Positions 1 to 9,431 of a stretch of 64,000 bases of DNA are shown here, in pieces. The translations under genes were made by a program, and so were the position numbers. Source of the DNA: Candidatus Bealeia paramacronuclearis (GTDB lineage: Bacteria > Pseudomonadota > Alphaproteobacteria > UBA9655); the NCBI RefSeq assembly GCF_035607555.1, contig NZ_JAVHWZ010000002.1, forward strand, positions 602,635-666,634, in the 5' to 3' direction. Within the stretch, counting starts at the first letter, position 1; every line of letters starts with the position of its first letter. The notes beneath the pieces were generated by a model. The model saw only the letters and a list, made by a program, of their open reading frames with translations, was not told the DNA's origin and searched no databases.

Positions 1-2357
1 GCCTGAAACCAGGAATGCGAAGGGTCAAATGATTTTACAGTCAGCACTACGATGAGATTATTCGTTTTAAAATTGCCCTCTTCAAAACAAGCTTTTAATA
101 TATTTAAATCTTCACTATACAACCCAATCGATAATAGCGATGAAAAGCGTGGTAAGAGAGATTTTAGAATTTCTGTTTGATTTCCATTAATAGCAAGGTT
201 CTTACATTCAGGAGCCACCTCAATTAACCAATCTTCATGACCTTGAGAAAGCAGCGTATTGGCCACAAATTCAAATGTATGTTTTTCAAAATCTGTAAGG
301 ATTTGCAACCCTAACAGTGAAGGGTTCTCTAGAAGAATCCTTTTTACATTAATCTCAGAAAGTGTTTTTGTCGTAATCCAACTACAAAATTGCCAGGCTA
401 TGCCTACATTCATAGAATCTTCATCTGCTTCAGCAAGGGCGCGGACCAAAGAAAAACCAAGAGGCTTTAAGGCTTCTAAATTGAGTGAAAAAATATAATG
501 GGCGCCATGAGTTTTGACGAGGGCCGAGCGGTAGTCCGTCGATAGAAAAATTTCGGAAAGGCCTTTGCTCAGATCGCCTGATTCTACCAAATCCATAAGA
601 TCTACAAAACTATGTTTGAGCGGATCCTTCATAAGACATTCACATGCTGTTTTGTCAAAACGCTTTGCTTGAGGAGCTAAGCATTCCATGGAAGCGTGTT
701 GAGGATCATGCTCCCATTTTAAAACTGAGCCTGTCTCTTTTAGAAAAAATATGGATTCAAAAATATCGCCCTTTTCCAAAAGGTTTGAATCTTCCTCAAA
801 CCCTGACCAAGTCCATTTTTCGTCCCTAGGAAACATATAAGAACACAAGATTTCCATTCCATTGGAAATGGACTTAAATGAACTTTTTTCGCTCAAAGAG
901 GATAATACAGAAAGTTCAGGTATAAGTTCTCCTAAAACATGAAAACTATTTATAAGTCCGGGCTTCACTTCATAAGTTTTGGGTGCATTTCCTGAAGGCT
1001 TTAAATATTTCACATTTTTTAATTCTGCCAAAATTTGTGCAAAATCATTATGAGCGTCAATTGAGAAAAGCTGATCGAGGGTTGTGTAACGTCTAAAAAA
1101 GCCATTTAAAAGTGACTTTTCTGAAAAAACGTTCGGATCAATTTGATAAGAACCCTCTTTCAATTGACGCGCTTTATAAAGCACTAAAGATAAAATACTA
1201 GCCTCAACACTGTCAGAAAACGTCACATTCTTCTTGTTGACATGAATTGTGGCATTTCCATAGGGAATCGTGGGTGGAAATGGGTTTTCAAAAAGATCAT
1301 ATCCGTATTTGATGAGTGCGATTTCTTCCCGATTCAGCGTGTCCACAGATTGAGTTTTGAGACTTTGGTAATCTTTGAAATTGTAGCCATCTTGCTTGAA
1401 AATCTTCGCAAGTCCATCAACCCCCATTAAATGATAGAATTCACTCTGTTCTTCAGGGGTTTTAAACTTCAGCCACATATAACCCAAAAGTGCCTTTTCA
1501 ATAGGCTTTTCAAAAAGATAACCAACCTCTTGGCTGGCTTTTAAAAAGGTGTCCACAAATCGAAAAGTCAAAAAATCAGAGCGCTTTGATTCGAAGACAA
1601 AAAATTGTGGAAATTGAGTTTGCAATTCGTCTAATTCTAATTTTTGCTTGTTGCTAGGCTTTTGAATGAAAACCAACTGAGAAATACGATTAGCTTTGGC
1701 ATAGTTTTCAATTTCATTGTCTTTGATCAGTCCCAATTTTTTGTATTGAGGAAGGACCTTATCAAAGATTTTTGAATATTTTTGTGGGTCTTGTGGGTCA
1801 ATACCCAAAGTTTCATATATAGAATCCCCCGTCAGATCAATCTCTTGAAAGATTTGACGCATAAATTCATAACGGAGAAATTGCGGATAATCTTTGCGAA
1901 TTTCCTCATCAAACTTGGACTTTGGAAACACATTTAAAAGATCTTTTTCTGTCAATTGGTTGGTGGAGCTCAGTTTGATAAGCATAACCACATCATGAAG
2001 CGTGAGTTGTCCTATGGGATCGGAACTGGCTTGATTGGCCGTTAAATTCACACCATCGGGAGAGGGGAAGAAGAGCTGAAATAACGCATCTGTATAAGTT
2101 TGTGGAGCCCCTTTGGGGTCAAGCGCTTGCACGTGAACAGGAATTTGAGGTTTCCAAATTCCAAGATTTCCAAAAAATCTAGCATTGCTCAATATTTGAA
2201 TTAAAGAAAATCTTTGGCTGGGTTGGTAAAAAAGCGGTAATTTGCTTTTGGCAACAATCTCATCCGCACCTTTGTAAAAATGACCATCTCCAACAGCAAA
2301 GCCTTGGGATGAAAATAACACACTCACAACAAAAGAAAAACGAAATATAAAACGCAA
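1..2357 (-). CDS. Large exported protein of unknown function (3' end outside window)
   Basis: An open frame runs from a TTG codon at 2357 to the left edge without a stop, giving at least 785 residues. The start is chosen because GGAG lies 9 nt upstream and the translation begins with a typical signal peptide (MRFIFRFSFVVSVLFSSQGFA), after which the protein should be periplasmic or outer. No ATG occurs until well inside the frame. The visible part is mixed alpha/beta with scattered Cys residues and no motif I recognise; I see no obvious repeats or membrane helices after the signal. About 290 bp of non-coding DNA, presumably its promoter region, separate it from eipB. Function unknown; the frame itself is secure. 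Confidence 0.75.
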   Translation of the reverse strand, partial: MRFIFRFSFVVSVLFSSQGFAVGDGHFYKGADEIVAKSKLPLFYQPSQRFSLIQILSNARFFGNLGIWKPQIPVHVQALDPKGAPQTYTDALFQLFFPSPDGVNLTANQASSDPIGQLTLHDVVMLIKLSSTNQLTEKDLLNVFPKSKFDEEIRKDYPQFLRYEFMRQIFQEIDLTGDSIYETLGIDPQDPQKYSKIFDKVLPQYKKLGLIKDNEIENYAKANRISQLVFIQKPSNKQKLELDELQTQFPQFFVFESKRSDFLTFRFVDTFLKASQEVGYLFEKPIEKALLGYMWLKFKTPEEQSEFYHLMGVDGLAKIFKQDGYNFKDYQSLKTQSVDTLNREEIALIKYGYDLFENPFPPTIPYGNATIHVNKKNVTFSDSVEASILSLVLYKARQLKEGSYQIDPNVFSEKSLLNGFFRRYTTLDQLFSIDAHNDFAQILAELKNVKYLKPSGNAPKTYEVKPGLINSFHVLGELIPELSVLSSLSEKSSFKSISNGMEILCSYMFPRDEKWTWSGFEEDSNLLEKGDIFESIFFLKETGSVLKWEHDPQHASMECLAPQAKRFDKTACECLMKDPLKHSFVDLMDLVESGDLSKGLSEIFLSTDYRSALVKTHGAHYIFSLNLEALKPLGFSLVRALAEADEDSMNVGIAWQFCSWITTKTLSEINVKRILLENPSLLGLQILTDFEKHTFEFVANTLLSQGHEDWLIEVAPECKNLAINGNQTEILKSLLPRFSSLLSIGLYSEDLNILKACFEEGNFKTNNLIVVLTVKSFDPSHSWFQ

Positions 2358-2651
2358 AACACAACACTCCAGAGAAATTGATATAAATATATTTTATAAT
2401 GAATATGACTACTATTTGCAATATTTATGTAGCCTTAAATCAATCAAAAATGAGGATGTGAAAAAAACAACGACGTCATTAACCTCAAAATTTTCTGAAA
2501 GTTCTGGAAATTTTTAGATTGAGAGAAATTGTTCGGAATTCATTTCTTAGCAACATGATAAACCCTTAAATAAATTCACATATTTTTCGTTGAAATATAA
2601 TTTTTTTCATACATAGGACATGAGCGCCTTTTGATAGTGCACGATTTTAGT

Positions 2652-3476
2652 TCAACACTCTTGTTTTGCCAAGAATTCGAGACGCTCGAGCGTTCCTTTA
2701 ATCTTAAAATCGGGTGCATAATCGATGGTGTACCCTTTAAGAACACCATTGGAGAAAACTTCTTGACGGGTTTCATAATCGGGACCAAAGGCCTCTGGGT
2801 TTTTGCCGTATACAGCGATCTTAAGGGGCCAATAGGGAATATGGGCTTGAATGGGATCTTTTCCGCCCAAGGTTTGCTCCGCTTTGTGCATGCCTCCAAT
2901 GAATGTATTCATTTCAAAAGCCCCTTCTGTGGTACTTCCATCAAAAACTTTCGCCACATAAAGGCGCTCACCAGCTTCTGCAGCTTTTAAGAGCGATAAT
3001 TGATATTGAACGGGAAAAAGAACATCTTTTTCAATCGGAAGTTTCATAACTTCGGGCTGAACATAAGAAATCTCACCAGTTCCATCAACTTTCCGCTTAG
3101 CAGACCCTCTGATGTTTTCGACAAGCTCTCCATCCACTTTTCGAAAGGAATTAAAGCGCAAAGTATTTCCATCATTGGATTCCCAAATGGTATAACCCCA
3201 ACGAATATTTTCAGCACCGCCCTCATTGTCATAAATAATGGTGTCCGAGAGTTGCTCAAGGGTCCAGCCTTCGCAATCTTGACGAAGTTCTAACGACATC
3301 TCACCTTCAACATCTGAAACATCCTGAGACGGCATGGCCGAATCCGCAAGGTTTACAGTGTAATGGGCCTTGTGTGACTTGAGTTCTGCGGATTTTAAAT
3401 CCCCCGCACAAAAGACGCACAGTGCAATCACAATTGAACATACTGATTTTTCGATTGTTTTAAAAAGCAAGGACAT
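2652..3476 (-). CDS. eipB: EipB-family (DUF1849) periplasmic cell-envelope integrity protein
   Basis: This 274-residue protein begins with a signal peptide (MSLLFKTIEK, then a hydrophobic stretch) and continues as the beta-rich periplasmic fold of the EipB/DUF1849 family, which supports envelope integrity in Brucella and other alphaproteobacteria. The family's two conserved cysteines, thought to form a disulfide, appear in RQDCEGW and at the C-terminus (AKQEC). ATG at 3476, preceded by GGGAAAAGA, is preferred; an in-frame GTG at 3509 would add 11 polar residues before the signal peptide. It is divergent from pepA. Family assignment comes from overall sequence resemblance and the Cys pair, not from a search. 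Confidence 0.8.
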   Translation of the reverse strand: MSLLFKTIEKSVCSIVIALCVFCAGDLKSAELKSHKAHYTVNLADSAMPSQDVSDVEGEMSLELRQDCEGWTLEQLSDTIIYDNEGGAENIRWGYTIWESNDGNTLRFNSFRKVDGELVENIRGSAKRKVDGTGEISYVQPEVMKLPIEKDVLFPVQYQLSLLKAAEAGERLYVAKVFDGSTTEGAFEMNTFIGGMHKAEQTLGGKDPIQAHIPYWPLKIAVYGKNPEAFGPDYETRQEVFSNGVLKGYTIDYAPDFKIKGTLERLEFLAKQEC

Positions 3477-3564
3477 TCTTTTCCCATGTCTGTGATTGAC
3501 TCTTCTCACAATGAGACATATTAATAGAGAAATGAAAGCAAGAAAATAACTGAAAGGAAAAGCT

Positions 3565-5067
3565 GTGTCATTTCGTGTGTCTTTTTCACAACCCTCTCAA
3601 GTTCCTCTTAAAGGCGCCCTCGTTCTTGGGGCTTTTGAAGATCTTAAGTTCACGCCTGCATTTGAAAATTGGGATAAAAAATCCGGTGGTCATATTGGCA
3701 AAGCTTTAACCCATACAAAATTTAAAGGAAAAACAGGAAGCTCTGCCATCATTACGGCGCCTGAGAATTTTCATTTTTCTCGGATCGTTTTAATCGGTCT
3801 TGGCAAAAAAGAAGACTTCACTGCGAAAAAAGCTGAAGAATTGGGGGGCGCCATTGTGGCTGCGCTTTCGTGCACAATTGATTCTGAAGCCGTTGTCGAA
3901 TTTGATGGAATCTCTGGACTTAAAGACACAGAACTTGCCGCTCACATTGCATTTGGGGCAAGCCTTAGATCTTGGCAATTCTTGAAATACTTTACGAAAA
4001 AAACGGAAGATGAATTAGCACACTTGAAAAAGTTGACCGTTTCCACTTCTGATGAAAAAGATACTCAAAAACAGTTTTCCACACTTGAGAAAATCTTGGA
4101 CGCGGTTAATCTCGTCAAAGAGGTCGTTTCTGAACCAGCTAATGTAATTTATCCCAAATCTTTGGCGGAAATTGCCAAAACCCTTGAAAAAGATGGCGTT
4201 GAAGTTGAAATCTTAAACCAAAAAGATATGGAGAAATTAGGTTTTGGAGCACTTTTAGGCGTTGCTCAAGGAAGTGCCAATGAACCACGTACCGTTGTTT
4301 TAAAATGGAATGGCGGCAAAAAAGGAGAGGCGCCCGTAGCCTTTATCGGCAAAGGCGTGACTTTTGATAGCGGTGGAATTTCCATTAAACCTGCAGGCGG
4401 TATGGAAGACATGAAATGGGATATGGCCGGTGCTGCAGCTGTTATGGGCACACTCAAAGCCTTGGCAGGACGTAAAGCCAAAGTGAATGCCGTTGGAGTC
4501 ATGGGGATTGTTGAAAACATGCCCTCAGGGACCGCTCAACGCCCCGGCGATGTTGTAAAGTCTTATTCAGGGCAAACCATTGAAGTTATCAATACAGATG
4601 CAGAAGGTCGCCTTGTTTTGGCCGATGTGATTTGGTATGCGCAAGAGCAATTCAAACCTAAAGCCATCGTGGATTTGGCCACTTTGACAGGAGCTATTAT
4701 TATCTCCTTAGGCCATTCCCGTGCGGGACTTTTCTCTAATAATGATGAGATGGTCAAAACTTTAAAAGCGGCCGGCGATGATGTGGGTGAGCTTTTGTGG
4801 CACATGCCTACCGATGATTCCTATTACAAAGATATCGAAAGCGATATTGCGGACATGAAAAACGTTGGTGCGGGTCGAGAAGCGGGAAGCGTTTCTGCTG
4901 CTAAATTCATTGAGCGCTATATTCAAAACAAAACCCCATGGGCCCATTTGGATATAGCGGGCACAGCCTGGGCGCCCAAAGATAATGCTTTGAACGCAAA
5001 AGGCGCCACCGCATTTGGGGTACGACTTTTGAATGAATGGGTTCGTCAAAACCACGAAGAAAAGTAA
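3565..5067 (+). CDS. pepA: Leucyl aminopeptidase (cytosol aminopeptidase, M17)
   Basis: The 500-residue product is a full-length M17 metallo-aminopeptidase that removes N-terminal residues, preferentially leucine, in the cytoplasm using two metal ions. The C-terminal catalytic domain shows the metal and active-site signature NTDAEGRLVLAD and the upstream GKGVTFDSGGISIKP segment with its Lys and Asp ligands. The N-terminal domain (about residues 1-165) is the more variable oligomerisation part. Translation starts at GTG (3565) after an AAAGGA-like ribosome site. A GC-rich hairpin and T-rich tract follow the stop, before holC. Confidence 0.95.
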   Translation: MSFRVSFSQPSQVPLKGALVLGAFEDLKFTPAFENWDKKSGGHIGKALTHTKFKGKTGSSAIITAPENFHFSRIVLIGLGKKEDFTAKKAEELGGAIVAALSCTIDSEAVVEFDGISGLKDTELAAHIAFGASLRSWQFLKYFTKKTEDELAHLKKLTVSTSDEKDTQKQFSTLEKILDAVNLVKEVVSEPANVIYPKSLAEIAKTLEKDGVEVEILNQKDMEKLGFGALLGVAQGSANEPRTVVLKWNGGKKGEAPVAFIGKGVTFDSGGISIKPAGGMEDMKWDMAGAAAVMGTLKALAGRKAKVNAVGVMGIVENMPSGTAQRPGDVVKSYSGQTIEVINTDAEGRLVLADVIWYAQEQFKPKAIVDLATLTGAIIISLGHSRAGLFSNNDEMVKTLKAAGDDVGELLWHMPTDDSYYKDIESDIADMKNVGAGREAGSVSAAKFIERYIQNKTPWAHLDIAGTAWAPKDNALNAKGATAFGVRLLNEWVRQNHEEK

Positions 5068-5072
5068 CAGGA

Positions 5073-5100
5073 GGGGGGCCCAGCGCCCCCTTTAATTTTT
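5073..5100 (+). terminator. Rho-independent terminator between pepA and holC
   Basis: A short GC-only stem (GGGGGC paired with GCCCCC around a five-base loop) is followed by TTTAATTTTT, the form of an intrinsic terminator for pepA. The holC start codon comes directly after the T tract, and the only AGGAGG-like sequence for holC lies at the left foot of this hairpin, so the structure could also influence holC translation. Confidence 0.7.
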
Positions 5101-5550
5101 ATGACAGAAGTTAGTTTTTATCATCTCACCCGCTCCTCTCTCGAGCAAGCCCTTCCTCGTCTTTTGGAAAAAATCTTAGACGCTCAAAAGCGCGCTATTG
5201 TCTATGGTACAACACCTCAGAGAATGGAATCTTTAAACACCAGTCTTTGGACTTTTGGACGGGGAAGTTTTATTCCCCATGGCACAGAAAAAGAAGGCAA
5301 CGCCGAAGACCAGCCAGTGTGGCTTACAACAGAATCTGAAAACCCTAATGGAGCTACGTTTCTAGTGATGGTTGAAAATCAAAAACTGCCCGACCTCACC
5401 CCTTATGAGCGGTGCCTCATTCTTTTTGATGGAAATAATGACACTGCCTTAAAAGACGCCCGTGCAAGCTGGAAAGACCTGAAAGACAAAGGCCTCAGCA
5501 TTACCTATTGGGCTCAGACTACTGATGGAAAATGGGAAAAAGCGGCTTAA
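5101..5550 (+). CDS. holC: DNA polymerase III subunit chi
   Basis: The 149-residue product matches HolC, the small clamp-loader accessory subunit that links the replicase to single-strand-binding protein. The family pattern is visible: an N-terminal FYHLTRSSLEQALPRLLEK segment, the IVYGTTPQRMESLNTSLWTF helix-strand region, and a hydrophobic C-terminal half. holC directly after pepA is a common proteobacterial arrangement. Its stop overlaps the gltX stop by 4 bp in convergent orientation. ATG at 5101 has no Shine-Dalgarno sequence at normal distance; the nearest is the AGGAGG about 27 nt upstream inside the terminator hairpin. Confidence 0.88.
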   Translation: MTEVSFYHLTRSSLEQALPRLLEKILDAQKRAIVYGTTPQRMESLNTSLWTFGRGSFIPHGTEKEGNAEDQPVWLTTESENPNGATFLVMVENQKLPDLTPYERCLILFDGNNDTALKDARASWKDLKDKGLSITYWAQTTDGKWEKAA

Positions 5551-6947
5551 GAGCCCAACCTTAAACGCAATAAAGTTTCCTCACGTCCCAGAACTTCCAT
5601 AATCTCAAAAATGCTGGGTGAAATGCCTTGTCCGGTTAAAGCCGCGCGCAAAGGCTGAGCGACTTCGCCTAATTTAATTCCCCATGTATCTGCGCAGGTT
5701 TTAATGAATTCATGAAGAGAGTCTTCCGTCCACAACCCCTCATAAGCACTTAAAGCGCGGCTAACTTCACCAATATATTTAAGGGCATTTTCCGTTAATA
5801 ATGATTGCGCTTTTTCATCTCTTGGGAGCGGAAAATGACGAGTATAAAATAGTCCATTTTCGGCAAGTTCCAATGTGGTTTTGGCCCGTTGCTTTAATCC
5901 TTTCATGCCTTTTAAAAGACGCTCTTGCCCCAAGGTGTCAACATCTCGACCCAAACGGGGGTGCATGAGGGGTAAAATAAGATCCACAAGGCGTTTATCG
6001 TCCGCCTCTCGAATATAGTGCCCATTCAGATTCAAAAGTTTTGCCATATCAAATCGGGAAGGAGATTTTCCGACATGCTCTAAATTGAACCATTTGATGG
6101 CTTTATCGGTTGGAATAATTTCCTCATCTCCATGACTCCACCCCAAGCGCAAAAGATAATTGCGGAGCGTTTCTGGCAGAATTCCCATATCACGATAAGC
6201 CTCAATTCCCAAGGCTCCGTGGCGTTTGGAAAGTTTGGCGCCATCCACACCATGAATCAGGGGAATATGTGCAAATGCTGGCACATGCCACCCCATGGCT
6301 TTATAAAGATGGTATTGACGAAACGCATTGGTCAGATGATCATCACCGCGAATAATATGGGTAATTCCCATATCATAATCATCGACCACAACGGATAGCA
6401 TATAAGTGGGCGTGCCATCGGCCCGCAATATCACCATATCATCCAGTTGAGCATTGGCAATTTTGACCTCTCCCTGAACGAGATCCTGAATAATTGTCTC
6501 TCCTTCTTGGGGAGCCTTAAAACGAATAACGGGCTTAACGCCCTGAGGGGCTTCATGGGCGTCCCGATTACGCCACATCCCATTATAGCGAGGAGAAAGT
6601 CCATTTGCCCTCGCTTCCTCTTTCATCATCTCAAGTTCTTCGGGCGAGCAATAGCAATAATAAGCCATTCCTTTTTGCAAAAGTGCATGAGCAACCTCGG
6701 CATGACGTGCGGCACGCTCGAATTGAAATACGGTGGATCCATCCCAATTGAGACCAAACCACTCAAGCCCTTCGATGATGGCATCAATAGCCTCTTGTGT
6801 TGAGCGTACGCGATCGGTGTCTTCAATCCGAAGATAATATTTCCCCCCATGATGACGCGCAAAAAGCCAATTGAAAAGGGCCGTTCTGGCACTTCCAATA
6901 TGCAAAAAACCTGTGGGCGATGGGGCAAAACGGGCCATAACCGTCAT
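5547..6947 (-). CDS. gltX: Glutamate--tRNA ligase
   Basis: This 466-residue class I synthetase charges tRNA-Glu (and in many alphaproteobacteria tRNA-Gln, for later amidation). The ATP-binding HIGH motif appears as PSPTGFLHIGSA near the N-terminus and the KMSKS motif as KLSKRHG around residue 240. The C-terminal helical anticodon-binding domain is complete. The gene is convergent with holC and divergent from comEC across 29 bp. Many alphaproteobacteria carry two gltX genes; whether another exists here cannot be seen. Confidence 0.95.
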   Translation of the reverse strand: MTVMARFAPSPTGFLHIGSARTALFNWLFARHHGGKYYLRIEDTDRVRSTQEAIDAIIEGLEWFGLNWDGSTVFQFERAARHAEVAHALLQKGMAYYCYCSPEELEMMKEEARANGLSPRYNGMWRNRDAHEAPQGVKPVIRFKAPQEGETIIQDLVQGEVKIANAQLDDMVILRADGTPTYMLSVVVDDYDMGITHIIRGDDHLTNAFRQYHLYKAMGWHVPAFAHIPLIHGVDGAKLSKRHGALGIEAYRDMGILPETLRNYLLRLGWSHGDEEIIPTDKAIKWFNLEHVGKSPSRFDMAKLLNLNGHYIREADDKRLVDLILPLMHPRLGRDVDTLGQERLLKGMKGLKQRAKTTLELAENGLFYTRHFPLPRDEKAQSLLTENALKYIGEVSRALSAYEGLWTEDSLHEFIKTCADTWGIKLGEVAQPLRAALTGQGISPSIFEIMEVLGREETLLRLRLGS

Positions 6948-6976
6948 ATGATCTTCACTCCTAAAATTTAATTTTT

Positions 6977-9136
6977 ATGATATATTCAAAAAATTGGGCG
7001 GTACGTATCATACCTATTCAAGTTTATAAAACAAAAACAGGGGGGATGGTGAGCCTTTTTTTCAAAGCATGGACTCTTGAGGATTTTTATGAAGACAAAA
7101 ACCGTTGGTTTTTATGGGTTCCTGTTCTTATGGGGTCTGGAATTGCCATTTATTTTGCACTTCCCCAAGAACCACCCCTGTGGGTTGGTTTTTTGGGTAT
7201 TGCTCTTTTCTCTTTTCTTACCTGGCTTTTAAGGAATTCTCTTTTAAGACTAATCCCGCTTGCATTTTTAGCACTTTCTATTGGATTTTCCTCAGCATCT
7301 TATCGTACGTATTCGTGTTCAACACGAATGCTGAATTATCCCACTCCTCCCCTTTGGATGGAGGGTACGGTTTCAACCGTTGAGCTTAAGGCTTCAAAAA
7401 AAGGAAAACTCTTCCAGAGATTCATTTTAAGCGATCTTGTTTCAGAGCAAATCGAAGACCTCCCTCAAAACGTGCGTTTGACGTTCCGAGGACAAGGGGA
7501 ATCTTTGCGACCAGGTATGAGGGTGAAAGTTTTTGCAAAACTTCTTCCCGTGCAATCCCCATTAGCCCCTGGGACTTACGATTTCAGACGCCAATCCTAT
7601 TTCCAAAAATTGGGGGGCACAGGATTTATTTTAAAGTCTCCGGAAATTGTGAACCTTCCTGAGGCCAGTTCGTTAAAAGAGAAATTGGAAACATTGAGAG
7701 CCAGCATGACGGGAATGTTTATTCGGGGAATGAGCTCCCCCAACGGCGCCATTGGTGCGGCTTTAGTCACAGGAGATCGTGCGGCAATCCCTGAGCCAGT
7801 ACGTATTTATTTCGTCGATTCCGGCCTTGCCCACGTTTTGGCAATTTCCGGACTGCATCTTACCATTGTGGCAGGTCTCATGTTCTTTATGATACGAAGG
7901 TGTCTTTCTTTAATCCCCGCCATTGCCCTTCGCTACCCCATTAAAAAATGGGCAGCGTTGGCTACAATTTTTATGACATTTGTCTACTTGGGAATATCTG
8001 GATTTGGAATACCCGCACAAAGATCCACCATTATGACAACTGCAGTTATGGTGGCCATTATGCTCGATCGCACAGCCATTTCCATGAGATCCATTGGGCT
8101 TGCCGCCATTTTTATTTTCATGACGATTCCTGAGGCTATTCTCTCTCCCAGTTTTCAATTGTCTTTTGCAGCGGTTGTGGGACTCATTGGTGCTTATGAA
8201 AGCGTGAAAAATCCATTTGGCCAATGGATCCATAGGGGAGGCAGAGGGCGCAAAGCCTTGGTTTACTTTGGAGGAATCACCTTTTCCTCCCTCATTGCGA
8301 CTTTAGCCACAATTCCTTTCACAATTTATACGTTCAACCGATTTACACTTCATGCCATTGAGGCGAATTTAGTCGCCATTCCCCTTGTGGGGATTCTCAT
8401 TATGCCCTCAGCCGTGGTGACGTGTCTTTTAATGCCTTTTGGACTTGAGTGGATCACGATGCCCATTTATGAATGCGGTATTTCGCTTCTTGTGGATATT
8501 GCCAAAACTGTCTCCAGTTGGCCAGGCGCCAATATTTTTGTGGCCACACCCTCCCTTGTTTTTGTTAGCTTATTTACAGGAGGAAGCCTCTGGCTTTTGA
8601 TTTGGAGAACTCCCTGGCGTTATTTGGGAATCGCGCCCATCTTACTTTCATTGCTAGATTTATATCTCACAAAACCACCTGATATTCTCATTGACGAGAA
8701 AGGAAAAACCATGGCAATTCGATTGCCTTCTGGAGAATTTTCTGTAAGCGCAAATCGTCTCAAAACATTTACGTCCGAGCAATGGCAACGACAAACGGCC
8801 TCTAGCACGCTAGTGAAAGCCAAAGATAGTCTTGAAAAAACAAATGGTGGATATGCGTATAAAAGCCCTCATGGATACAAAGTTCTAATTCTTGAAAAAG
8901 AATCCTCCTTTTCTTGCCAAGGATATGACCTTGTTCTGAGCTCCGAGCCTCTTCGTAAAAATTGTGCAGAAGCTCCCCTCAAAATCGATCGCTTTGATGT
9001 GTGGCGAAAAGGAGCTCATGCGATTTGGCTCGACCCCAAAGGTATCCGCATCCAATCAGTCAGAGACTCTCAAGGTGCCCGCCCCTGGACACAAATGGCG
9101 ATTCCCCGAAAAGACAGAGTTGGAATTTACCAATAG
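6977..9136 (+). CDS. comEC: ComEC/Rec2-family DNA uptake channel protein
   Basis: The 719-residue product is a polytopic inner-membrane protein with the DUF4131 N-terminal part (residues about 25-210) and the ComEC/Competence domain with many membrane helices (about 230-560), including the characteristic LAHVLAISGLHLTIVAG segment. The C-terminal part lacks a recognisable metallo-beta-lactamase motif, as is usual for the shorter alphaproteobacterial forms. ComEC moves single-stranded DNA across the inner membrane during transformation. Alternative starts at 7046 (ATG) and 7049 (GTG) follow an AGGGGGG ribosome site and may be the true ones. Divergence from gltX is a common alphaproteobacterial layout. 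Confidence 0.88.
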   Translation: MIYSKNWAVRIIPIQVYKTKTGGMVSLFFKAWTLEDFYEDKNRWFLWVPVLMGSGIAIYFALPQEPPLWVGFLGIALFSFLTWLLRNSLLRLIPLAFLALSIGFSSASYRTYSCSTRMLNYPTPPLWMEGTVSTVELKASKKGKLFQRFILSDLVSEQIEDLPQNVRLTFRGQGESLRPGMRVKVFAKLLPVQSPLAPGTYDFRRQSYFQKLGGTGFILKSPEIVNLPEASSLKEKLETLRASMTGMFIRGMSSPNGAIGAALVTGDRAAIPEPVRIYFVDSGLAHVLAISGLHLTIVAGLMFFMIRRCLSLIPAIALRYPIKKWAALATIFMTFVYLGISGFGIPAQRSTIMTTAVMVAIMLDRTAISMRSIGLAAIFIFMTIPEAILSPSFQLSFAAVVGLIGAYESVKNPFGQWIHRGGRGRKALVYFGGITFSSLIATLATIPFTIYTFNRFTLHAIEANLVAIPLVGILIMPSAVVTCLLMPFGLEWITMPIYECGISLLVDIAKTVSSWPGANIFVATPSLVFVSLFTGGSLWLLIWRTPWRYLGIAPILLSLLDLYLTKPPDILIDEKGKTMAIRLPSGEFSVSANRLKTFTSEQWQRQTASSTLVKAKDSLEKTNGGYAYKSPHGYKVLILEKESSFSCQGYDLVLSSEPLRKNCAEAPLKIDRFDVWRKGAHAIWLDPKGIRIQSVRDSQGARPWTQMAIPRKDRVGIYQ

Positions 9137-9431
9137 TTCATGGCCAGGACCACCTCATGAAAAACAGAAAGCATCACACCCCCGAATCGTCATGTTGCAA
9201 CTATTTTACTGACTGCGTCTGAGTTTAGAGAAAAGTGAGGTTTATTTTTGCTAAGCATCACCACATATAACCCTGTAGCAAAGCTTATGCCAATTGCAAA
9301 AAAGGTTTTGCAGCAACCCAATCTCTTGGTTATAGTTGAAAGGAAAACTCTTGGCTCAAGATATTTTTCCTTAACGAAAATTTAAAACTTTTCCCGGAGA
9401 CTGAGGGTATAGAAAGCATAGGTTACTACTC
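9137..9431. other. Intergenic region upstream of ftsH
   Basis: This gap of about 295 bp lies between comEC and ftsH. No open frame, tRNA or strong hairpin was seen. It presumably holds the ftsH promoter, but I could not identify convincing -35/-10 boxes or a heat-shock promoter. Confidence 0.5.

Noticed and set aside
2576..3293. Several open frames on the plus strand and in other frames over eipB
   Set aside because: They overlap a well-supported gene, have no start signals or motifs and are shadows.
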